Source: Alphaproteobacteria bacterium
GTDB taxonomy: Bacteria; Pseudomonadota; Alphaproteobacteria; Rhodobacterales; Rhodobacteraceae
Reading direction: 5' to 3'
Length of the DNA stretch: 40,533 nt
NCBI GenBank assembly: GCA_029289325.1
Contig: JARFTV010000039.1
Span: 1-40,533 of the forward strand
Shown: piece by piece, positions 7,519-13,890 of the stretch
Layout: each line of letters begins with the position of its first letter
Position numbering within the stretch: position 1 is the first letter of the stretch
Position numbers and translations under genes: made by a program
The notes under the pieces: generated by a model
Seen by the model: only the letters and a program-made list of their open reading frames with translations
Databases searched by the model: none
Told to the model about the DNA's origin: nothing

Positions 7519-8712
7519 ATGTCCGATCGTATTCTCCGCCCCGCGCTGGTGCTGGGCCTTCTGTCCTGCGTCGGCCCCTTCGCCATCGACATGTACCTGC
7601 CCGCGATGCCCACCATCGCCGCCGAGCTTGGAACGACGGCGCAGGCGATGCAGGGAACGATCATCGCCTATTTCCTTGCCTTCGGTCTTGCGCAACTCGT
7701 CTACGGGCCATGGGCCGACCGGTCGGGCAGGAAGCCACCGCTCTATGCCGGGATCACGATCTTCCTTCTGGGCTCGGTCTTCTGCACCTATGCGCCGACG
7801 GTGGAATGGCTGCTGATCGGCCGTGCCATCCAGGGGCTTGGCGGGGCAGCGCTGATGGTCGTCCCGCGTGCGATCATCCGCGACCTGCATACCGGGCCGC
7901 AAGCAACGCGGCTGATGGCGGCGGTGATGATGGTGATCTCGGTCTCGCCCATGCTGGCGCCGCTGGCCGGATCGGGGCTGATCGCGGTATGGGACTGGCG
8001 GGCGATCTTCGGCGCGCTGGCGCTGGCCGCGGTTGCAAGCCTGGTCATCCTGGCGCTCTTCCAGCCTGAGACTCTGCGCCCCGCCGATCGCCGCCCCATC
8101 AACGCGCTAGAGATGCGCCGGGGGGCAGCGGTGCTGCTTGCCGATCCTCTGTTCATGGGGCTGACCTTTCTCGGCGGCTTCGGCATGGCAAGCTTCTTCG
8201 TCTTCATCGCCAGCGCGAGCTTCGTCTATACCGGAGCCTTCGGGCTTTCCCCCACCGGCTTTTCCATCGCGTTCGCGGTCAATGCGATCGGTTTCTTCGC
8301 GGCCTCGCAGATGGCCGGGCCGCTTGGCCTGCGCCATGGCGCGCCGACGGTCATGGCTCGGGCGTCCCTGGGCTTTGCGGCTTTCACCGTGGCGCTTTTC
8401 GTCCTGGCCCTGGCCGGAATGGTCGGCCTCTGGCTATGCGTGGCGGGGCTCTTCCTGGCCAACGCCTGCCTTGGCCTGATTATTCCGACGGCGATGGTCA
8501 TGGCGCTGGATGAACACGGCGATATCGCGGGCCTTGCCTCCTCGCTTGGTGGCACGCTGCAGATGCTGGCGGGCGGAGCGATGGTCGCCGCCGTGGGTCC
8601 GTTCTTCGACGGAACCGCCACGCCGATGCTGGGGGCCATAGCCCTGTGTGGTGTGCTGGTCCTGGCGCTGTCGCGGCTGGTCAGGTCGCGTCAGGCGGCC
8701 GCGCTGGCCTGA
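7519..8712 (+). CDS. MFS drug-resistance transporter, Bcr/CflA family
   Basis: A 397-residue protein with twelve predicted helices. It shows family signatures: FAIDMYLPAMPTIAAEL in helix 1, the motif-A loop GPWADRSGRKPPLYAG between helices 2 and 3, and RAIQGLGGAALMVVPRAIIRD in helix 4. Bcr/CflA members export drugs and some amino acids by proton antiport. The start at 7519 (MSDRILRPALVL) is chosen because an upstream in-frame ATG adds an Arg-rich stretch that is probably untranslated. Its 3' end overlaps dusA tail to tail by 22 bp. Confidence 0.9.
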   Translation: MSDRILRPALVLGLLSCVGPFAIDMYLPAMPTIAAELGTTAQAMQGTIIAYFLAFGLAQLVYGPWADRSGRKPPLYAGITIFLLGSVFCTYAPTVEWLLIGRAIQGLGGAALMVVPRAIIRDLHTGPQATRLMAAVMMVISVSPMLAPLAGSGLIAVWDWRAIFGALALAAVASLVILALFQPETLRPADRRPINALEMRRGAAVLLADPLFMGLTFLGGFGMASFFVFIASASFVYTGAFGLSPTGFSIAFAVNAIGFFAASQMAGPLGLRHGAPTVMARASLGFAAFTVALFVLALAGMVGLWLCVAGLFLANACLGLIIPTAMVMALDEHGDIAGLASSLGGTLQMLAGGAMVAAVGPFFDGTATPMLGAIALCGVLVLALSRLVRSRQAAALA

Positions 8713-9710
8713 AGCTCGGCCAGGGCAGCGTCCACCACCTCAAGTCCAGCGCCTTCGCGCGTGGCGCGTTCCGACAGGATGCGCCGCCAGCCCCGCGCGC
8801 CCGGACGGCCGAGGAAGAGCCCAAGCATGTGCCGCGTGATCTGGTGCAGGCGCCCGCCCGAGGCGAGATGCCGGGCGATATAGGGCCGCATCGCCTCGAC
8901 CACGGCAAGACGATCCGGCGCATGGCTCTCGCCCCACAGCGCGTCTGCCCCGATCAGCGTATTCCCCGGATCATGATAGGCCGCACGGCCGATCATCACC
9001 CCATCGAGGCCGGCGTCAAGGAACCCCCTCGCCTGCTCCAGACTGGTGATCCCGCCATTGATGCAGATGGTCAGCTCGGGGAAGCGCTCCTTCATGCGGA
9101 GCACCAGATCATGGTCCAGGGGCGGGATCTCGCGGTTTTCCTTCGGGCTCAGCCCCTGCAGCCAGGCCTTGCGCGCATGGACGATCACGTGGCGCACCCC
9201 TGCCGCGGCGATGGTCTCGATGAACTGCGGCAGGATCGTCTCGGGATCCTGATCATCCACCCCGATCCGGCATTTCACCGTGACCGGGACGTCCGTCTCG
9301 TCCATCATCGCGCGAACGCAGTCGGCGACAAGGCCCGGCCGCTCCATCAGCACGGCGCCGAAACAGCCCGACTGAACCCGGTCCGAAGGGCAGCCGCAGT
9401 TCAGGTTGATCTCGTCATAGCCCCATGCCCCGGCGATCCGCGTGGCGGCCGCGAGTTCCACCGGGTCCGAGCCGCCCAGTTGCAGCGCCACCGGATGCTC
9501 GCTGTCGGAATAGTCCAGAAGCCGCGCCTTCGGCCCATGCAAGATGGCGGGGGCGGTCACCATTTCGGTGTACAGCATCGCCCGCCGGGTCATCTGGCGG
9601 TGGAAGACCCGGCAATGCCGGTCCGTCCAGTCCATCATGGGGGCGACAGAGAGCCGGTGCGCCTGCGAGGCAGGCGACCCCATGGAGAATAAGGATCTGT
9701 TCTCAGACAT
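8691..9710 (-). CDS. dusA: tRNA-dihydrouridine synthase A
   Basis: A 339-residue FMN enzyme that reduces uridine in the tRNA D-loop. Signatures are SVAPMMDWTDRHCR at residues ~21-34, the catalytic Cys in EINLNCGCPSDRV, VHARKAWLQGLSPKENR, and FMN-phosphate motifs INGGI and DGVMIGRAAY. A second ATG at 9683 would remove nine residues; neither start has a strong ribosome site. dusA 5' ends are a known integration site for phages and islands, and the region beyond this 5' end carries the copper/oxidase block. Confidence 0.95.
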   Translation of the reverse strand: MSENRSLFSMGSPASQAHRLSVAPMMDWTDRHCRVFHRQMTRRAMLYTEMVTAPAILHGPKARLLDYSDSEHPVALQLGGSDPVELAAATRIAGAWGYDEINLNCGCPSDRVQSGCFGAVLMERPGLVADCVRAMMDETDVPVTVKCRIGVDDQDPETILPQFIETIAAAGVRHVIVHARKAWLQGLSPKENREIPPLDHDLVLRMKERFPELTICINGGITSLEQARGFLDAGLDGVMIGRAAYHDPGNTLIGADALWGESHAPDRLAVVEAMRPYIARHLASGGRLHQITRHMLGLFLGRPGARGWRRILSERATREGAGLEVVDAALAELQASAAA

Positions 9711-9775
9711 CTACGCTGCCGTTTCCTGCCATTTGCCGCCCTTTCCCGCCGCTTATGGGCGGGGCGGATGAGGGC

Positions 9776-9817
9776 TGGCACCATATTGTACCAGCGTTGG
9801 CACCAGAAACTGGCACC
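9776..9817. repeat. Three TGGCACC repeats upstream of dusA
   Basis: TGGCACC occurs at 9776-9782, 9798-9804 and 9811-9817 in the 329-bp non-coding gap between dusA (minus) and the copper/oxidase block (plus). The first copy belongs to an imperfect palindrome, TGGCACCATATTGTACCA. The other two form a 13-bp direct repeat. The role is unknown: an operator for dusA or for a divergent promoter, or a remnant of an attachment site. The rest of the gap holds the two sites listed next and no convincing gene. Confidence 0.4.
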
Positions 9818-9856
9818 GAAAGAGGCGCGCATAGCACAGCCTGACAAGTGCGAAAA

Positions 9857-9896
9857 GCGACATGTCGCGTTGCACGGGCGCTTTTGCGGACATGTC
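9857..9896. promoter_or_regulatory. Tandem GACATGTC palindromes, RegA/PrrA-like
   Basis: A perfect 12-bp palindrome, GCGACATGTCGC, lies at 9857-9868, and GACATGTC recurs at 9889-9896. The centres are exactly 30 bp apart, close to three helical turns. GCGAC-AT-GTCGC matches the half-site style described for the redox response regulators RegA/PrrA (GCGNC...GNCGC). It lies 90-120 bp upstream of the FNR box, so it could be an upstream activator site for the oxidase block. The regulator is inferred, not shown. Confidence 0.45.
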
Positions 9897-9973
9897 GTTC
9901 GCCCGCCTCCGAGGCAGCGGTTCGAAGCAAGGCGGCCGCTTACAGACGCAGAGCCGGCGCCGACACGCCTTGG

Positions 9974-9987
9974 TTGATCTGCATCAA
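9974..9987 (+). promoter_or_regulatory. FNR/FnrL box
   Basis: The sequence TTGATCTGCATCAA is a perfect match to the FNR-family consensus TTGAT-N4-ATCAA. Its centre at 9980.5 would place a class II start site near 10022, about 18 bp before the ATG at 10040. This argues that the copper/oxidase block is induced at low oxygen, as expected for a respiratory or nitrogen-oxide enzyme. A Dnr/Nnr-type NO sensor could read the same box. Confidence 0.8.
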
Positions 9988-10039
9988 GGCGCCCTTTGTG
10001 ACGGCAGTCAAACTCCCTTCCAGCGAAAGGCTGGGAACG

Positions 10040-10426
10040 ATGGCCGCGATTCGACGGTTCGGAAGGGGCGAGACTGACCGCAGAGGGTGGATCCTGCTGC
10101 GCTGCTTCGCCGTCGCGCTGGTCATTCTCGGCCTCGGCCTGACCAGCCACGTTCCGGCAGATATGCACCCCTCCCCCCACGCACATGCCCATGTGGAAAT
10201 GGCGGTTCAGCATGATCTGACAGCCGCGACCGATGGCTGCTGCGAAACCGACGGGGCTCGGCATGGCGAGGCGTGCTCCACTCATGCGCCTTGCACGATC
10301 TGCCAGCCCGGACAGACGGCCTGGCAGGTGCCCCCGCTTTCCTCTGTGTCTCTCGATGTGCCACAACCCGGGGTACCCGAGGGGCTGATCTGCGATCCAG
10401 CCAGTCGCCCACCCAAAGCCGTGTGA
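10040..10426 (+). CDS. His/Cys-rich membrane-anchored protein, DUF2946-like
   Basis: A 128-residue protein with an Arg-rich N-terminus, one helix at ~21-38 (CFAVALVILGLGLTSH) and a periplasmic tail rich in metal ligands. The tail has HPSPHAHAHVEM followed by a Cys/His cluster (CCETD, HGEAC, CTIC). This layout resembles DUF2946 proteins found beside copper genes. It is the first gene after the FNR box and may bind or deliver copper for the oxidase subunits downstream. The start at 10040 is chosen because the frame upstream is Arg/Ala-rich and lies across the FNR box. Confidence 0.65.
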   Translation: MAAIRRFGRGETDRRGWILLRCFAVALVILGLGLTSHVPADMHPSPHAHAHVEMAVQHDLTAATDGCCETDGARHGEACSTHAPCTICQPGQTAWQVPPLSSVSLDVPQPGVPEGLICDPASRPPKAV

Positions 10427-10433
10427 CCGGCCC

Positions 10434-10449
10434 GACAGGTACGCCTGTC
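10434..10449. other. Small hairpin in the gap before subunit II
   Basis: GACAGG-TACG-CCTGTC forms a 6-bp stem with a four-base loop eight bases after the stop of the upstream gene. Flanking GGCC blocks could extend it imperfectly. There is no T tract, so it may be a processing or stability element rather than a terminator. The rest of the 210-bp gap (10427-10636) shows no convincing gene. Confidence 0.3.
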
Positions 10450-10636
10450 AGTTGGCCCGGCCGGGTCCCAGACCATGCTGATCCGGCATCCTGCGTAACC
10501 AAGACGCCCGCTGGACCGCTGTAGATGCGGCGATGCAGGCATCCAAAGTCTGGTTCCGGCCCGCAGTCCGCGCTTCCGCAAAGAATGCCCTTGCGACGCG
10601 GTGATCCGGGACCTTCGCGAAAGATGGTGTCCTTCG

Positions 10637-11350
10637 ATGACAGACAAACCCCATTTCACCACCCGACGCGGCTTCATCGCCGCGGCCGGCTTTGGCGGCA
10701 CGGCGCTTTACGGGCTCTGGGTCGGCTACGGCGCCGCACCCGGACCGCTCGCCGTGTTCGGTGCCCCCCATGGCGAGACGGCTGGGGGCCACGCGGCCCC
10801 TGTCGATGCGCAGCCGTCCAAAGCTGACACCCTGACCCCAGAGGCCTTCGAGGCGCGCGTGCGCGACTTCGTGTCCCGCTTCGGCGAGGCGGACGGGAGC
10901 GTGCGGCCCCAAGCCGGTGTCCCGAGCCAGACGGCAAAGTCTGAAGCCGCGACACATGGGTCGCATGGCGGTCATGGCGCTCACGGCAAGCAGGCTTTGG
11001 AAACGCATGCTTTCGAACCCGCTCTGGACGCGCATGCCCACCGGGCGGCCGCCGCACCGATAGATGTCTGGCTGCAGGCCGGGCAGTTCTTCTTCGAGCC
11101 GGCGCATCTGCGCCTCGCGACGGACCAGCCCTACAGGTTTCGAATGATGGCCACCGACGTCTCGCATGGCGCCTCGATCCAGTTCGGGGCCGGGGGTCGG
11201 ATGATGCGGCTTCGCCCGAACCAATTGGTCGAGACCGAAATCACCCTCCAGCGGCCCGGCGAATTCCTGATCTACTGCACCTATTATTGCGGCCCGGCGC
11301 ATGATGTCATGCAGGCCCGGCTCAGCGTGACGGAAGGGGGTGCGGCATGA
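10637..11350 (+). CDS. CuA-type cytochrome c oxidase subunit II with Tat-like signal and His-rich linker
   Basis: A 237-residue protein. The N-terminus has TTRRGFIAAAGFGG, a twin-arginine-like motif before a single hydrophobic helix. Residues ~40-140 are a flexible linker with a His-rich stretch (HGSHGGHGAHGK and DAHAH). The C-terminal cupredoxin domain keeps every CuA ligand of ba3-type subunit II: His177 (DVSHG), Cys214 and Cys218 (YCTYYCG), His222 and Met225 (AHDVM). It would accept electrons from cytochrome c or a cupredoxin and pass them to subunit I. NosZ, another CuA protein, is also Tat-exported. It overlaps subunit I by four bases (ATGA). Confidence 0.88.
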   Translation: MTDKPHFTTRRGFIAAAGFGGTALYGLWVGYGAAPGPLAVFGAPHGETAGGHAAPVDAQPSKADTLTPEAFEARVRDFVSRFGEADGSVRPQAGVPSQTAKSEAATHGSHGGHGAHGKQALETHAFEPALDAHAHRAAAAPIDVWLQAGQFFFEPAHLRLATDQPYRFRMMATDVSHGASIQFGAGGRMMRLRPNQLVETEITLQRPGEFLIYCTYYCGPAHDVMQARLSVTEGGAA

Positions 11351-12993
11351 CCCGCCCGCTGCAAGACCGCCTCGGCCGTCTGTCAGGCTCCGACCGGCTG
11401 CTGATTCAGACCATGTCCGGCATTGCCTTGATTGCCCTCGTGCTGGGCATTGCGGGCGGAATCGGCGTCGCACTGGCCCGCGCGGGCTGGACCGACCTGA
11501 TCCCGGAAAGCGGCTATCGGCTTCTCACCCTGCACGGGGTCGCGGTCTTCTTTTACTGGCTTTACCTGGCACAGGGCGCGATCCTGCTGGCACTATGCGC
11601 CGGGGAAAGCGGAGACGGGCTGCGGAGTCGCGGCCTGGCCTGGTTGGGCCTCGCGCTGATGCTGGGGGGCATGGCGCTGTCGTTGGGCGCCATCTCGGAT
11701 GGCACGCCGCTTCTTTACAATGGCACGCCGGAGCTCGCGGTCCACGAACTCGGGCGGCTGGCCCTGTTCAATGTCGGGTATGTCCTCCTTGGCCTCGGCC
11801 TGCTCGCGCTGCCCCTCGCCGGGGTGGCTACGCTGCTGTCCTCCGTCCGGCGCGCGGGGTCCCTGTCGGCCACCGGCTTTGCGCTGTTCGCATGGGCCGG
11901 GTTCCTGGGAGTGACCGGCTTCGCGCTGATCTATGTCTTCGCGCCGGGCCTCTTTTGGGCGCTGGGTTGGGGCGGCATGCCGGCGAACCACAGCACCAAC
12001 TGGCACATCGTCTTTCACAACATGCATTACCTGCCGCTGATGGCCACGGTCATCATCTGGTATGTGCTGATGCAGGACCTGCTCGGGGTGAAATCGGTCT
12101 TCGGCGCCCGGTTCTCGAAGCTGGTTTTCGCGGCCTATCTCGTCTTCGTGCCACCAACCTCGCTTTACCACATGTTCCTCGAGCCCGACCTGCCGGGCGC
12201 GGTGCGCATCGCGGGATCGCTGCTGTCGCTCTTCGTCAGTGTGCCGACGCTCACCGCCTTCCTGATCATCGTGGCCTCGATCGAGCTTCATGCCCGCAGT
12301 CGCGGTGGACGCGGGCTGTTCGGCTGGATCCGGATGCTTCCCTGGCATGAGCCCGCCATGGCCGCCGCGGGCCTTGCGATGGTGAACATGGCCTTTGGCA
12401 TCACGCTGGCCTTCGTCCTGATCCAGGCCGATCTGGCGCCGCTTCTGTCGGATACGTTCTTCGTGCCGGGGTATTTCCACTTCTTCACGGTGGGAACGGT
12501 CTCGCTCAGCCTGCTTGCCGCCCTTGCGCTGATCCTGCCTGCCCTGTCCGGGCGGGGATTGGCCCTGCCCCGCCTGGTGCGCTTTGCCCCGCATCTGGCC
12601 ACGCTGGGGCTTCTGGCCTTTGGCGGAGCCGGGGTCGTGGCAGGATATCTGGGCGTGCCGCGCCGGGTGATCGATGCAGGCTATGGCGGCGAGGCCCCTG
12701 CCCTCTGGTCCGCGCTGATGGGCTGGGTCGCCGCCGGCGGAGTGCTGATGGCGCTGGCGCTGATCGCCTTCGCGCTTTCCGTCGCCGCGACCCTGCTGCC
12801 CCTGCAGGCGCGGCGGGCTGCCCCGCCGCCGCACTGGGACGCAGTCGTCCAGCCCCGACCGGGGACTGCTGCTCTGATCGGGCCGCTCGCCGTGCTGGTG
12901 ATCGTCCTCGGCATGTATGGCGCGACCGCGGCCGGGTTCCAGATCATGCGCTCCTTGCCGATCGCGGCGGCGGGTGGCGGCCACGCCCATTGA
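11347..12993 (+). CDS. Heme-copper oxidase subunit I-like protein, ba3-type family, with altered active-site ligands
   Basis: A 548-residue membrane protein with about 14 helices. It aligns with the B-type (ba3) family through blocks such as SRGGRGLFGWIRMLPW, LFVSVPTLTAFLIIV and GYLGVPRRVI. The low-spin heme ligands His63 (LHGVAVFF) and His378 are present. In helix VI, HNMHY gives His224 as a CuB ligand and Tyr228 at the His-Tyr crosslink position. In helix VII the CuB pair His-His reads Tyr274-His275 (LYHMF). In helix X, HFH reads Tyr376-Phe-His378 (VPGYFHFF), which replaces the proximal His of the high-spin heme. Raw codons (TAC at 12166, TAT at 12472) confirm both. Activity could be O2 or NO chemistry, or electron transfer only. 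Confidence 0.88.
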   Translation: MTRPLQDRLGRLSGSDRLLIQTMSGIALIALVLGIAGGIGVALARAGWTDLIPESGYRLLTLHGVAVFFYWLYLAQGAILLALCAGESGDGLRSRGLAWLGLALMLGGMALSLGAISDGTPLLYNGTPELAVHELGRLALFNVGYVLLGLGLLALPLAGVATLLSSVRRAGSLSATGFALFAWAGFLGVTGFALIYVFAPGLFWALGWGGMPANHSTNWHIVFHNMHYLPLMATVIIWYVLMQDLLGVKSVFGARFSKLVFAAYLVFVPPTSLYHMFLEPDLPGAVRIAGSLLSLFVSVPTLTAFLIIVASIELHARSRGGRGLFGWIRMLPWHEPAMAAAGLAMVNMAFGITLAFVLIQADLAPLLSDTFFVPGYFHFFTVGTVSLSLLAALALILPALSGRGLALPRLVRFAPHLATLGLLAFGGAGVVAGYLGVPRRVIDAGYGGEAPALWSALMGWVAAGGVLMALALIAFALSVAATLLPLQARRAAPPPHWDAVVQPRPGTAALIGPLAVLVIVLGMYGATAAGFQIMRSLPIAAAGGGHAH

Positions 12994-13003
12994 AGGAAAG
13001 GAA

Positions 13004-13201
13004 ATGGACATGAAATTCGACACGATCCTCATCTTCACCATTGCCGGCGTCTGGTCCGCCCTTGCCCTTGCCTATGCTCTCGCGCCTTGGCCGGGGATGA
13101 TTGGCTACGCCTGGGTCTGGGGCTTCGGCGCGACCCTTTTCCTGGGGCTCGGGATGGCCCTTCGAGCCGCAGGAAGGCGCGCAGAGAGGGCTGAGCAATG
13201 A
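13004..13201 (+). CDS. Two-helix small membrane protein of the oxidase block
   Basis: A 65-residue protein beginning MDMKFDTILIF. It has two hydrophobic helices (residues ~5-26 and ~32-54) joined by APWPGM and ends in a basic tail. The ribosome site AAGGAAAGGA is strong. It lies 10 bp after subunit I and is a good candidate for a small accessory subunit, like the short subunit IIa of ba3 oxidases, although I see no sequence identity that proves this. Confidence 0.7.
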   Translation: MDMKFDTILIFTIAGVWSALALAYALAPWPGMIGYAWVWGFGATLFLGLGMALRAAGRRAERAEQ

Positions 13202-13263
13202 ACACGACCCCGGATCTTGCCGACAGGCCGGAACCACAAACTCTGCAAACGAAGGAAACGACG

Positions 13264-13818
13264 ATGAAGACGTTCACGACATGGGCCATGGCCCTTGGTG
13301 GCGCGGTCCTTCTGGGGAGCAGCGTCTTGGCGCAGACAACCGATGACGGCCACGCCGAGCATCATCCCGACACGGCAGAGCCAGCGGCCGAAGCAGAGGC
13401 TCCCACTGGGGACGGCCCCGCACTGCCCGGCATGGGCATGATGACGCCGGAAATGATGCAGATGATGCACGGCATGATGATGGGCGCTGGAAACCCGTCC
13501 GGCATGATGGCCTGCCCCGGGATGCAGGGCGGTCCGGCCAGCATGGCGATGCCGGGAATCGCCGGGCAGACCCCACAAGGCCCACAAGCCTTCCTGTTCG
13601 GAGCGCCGCTTGACGCGCCCGAGGAAATGACGGTGGATCGGGTGCGGGCCTTGCTGGAAGACGAGCTCGCGATGCTGGGCAATCCCCGCCTGAAGCTCGG
13701 CGACATCAGCGCCGCGGACGATGGCAGCATCATCGCCGAGATTCTGACCGTGGATGACTCATTGGTCCAGAAACTCGCGTTCAACCGTTACCCCGGTCTC
13801 GTGCGCCAGATCGACTGA
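13264..13818 (+). CDS. Met/His-rich periplasmic copper-binding protein
   Basis: A 184-residue exported protein. The signal peptide MKTFTTWAMALGGAVLLGSS ends in VLAQ. It is followed by an acidic, His-containing linker (DDGHAEHHPD) and a Met-rich core (PGMGMMTPEMMQMMHGMMM, then GMMACPGM) suited to Cu(I) binding. The C-terminal domain (~120-184, DRVRALLEDELAMLGNPRLK ... VQKLAFNRYPG) looks like an alphaproteobacterial PepSY-like module seen in other Met-rich proteins. The start at 13264 has GAAGGA upstream. An ATG at 13198 overlapping the previous stop would put 22 polar residues before the signal, so it was not used. Confidence 0.8.
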   Translation: MKTFTTWAMALGGAVLLGSSVLAQTTDDGHAEHHPDTAEPAAEAEAPTGDGPALPGMGMMTPEMMQMMHGMMMGAGNPSGMMACPGMQGGPASMAMPGIAGQTPQGPQAFLFGAPLDAPEEMTVDRVRALLEDELAMLGNPRLKLGDISAADDGSIIAEILTVDDSLVQKLAFNRYPGLVRQID

Positions 13819-13829
13819 TCCCGGCCGGG

Positions 13830-13844
13830 GCGGGACCGTCCCGC
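13830..13844 (+). terminator. GC hairpin after the Met-rich protein gene
   Basis: GCGGGA-CCG-TCCCGC forms a 6-bp stem with a three-base loop twelve bases after the stop. There is no T run. It could be a partial terminator that sets the ratio between the oxidase/copper-binding genes and the ATPase, which starts 46 bp downstream. Confidence 0.35.
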
Positions 13845-13890
13845 GCGGTCACGGACCGGATCAACTTGGCAAAGCAGCAGGAATCGCAAC

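Noticed and set aside
9776-9792. Possible sigma-54 promoter (TGGCACC...TTGTA)
   Set aside because: The GG to GC distance is wrong: the expected GC falls on TA, so the -12 element is missing.
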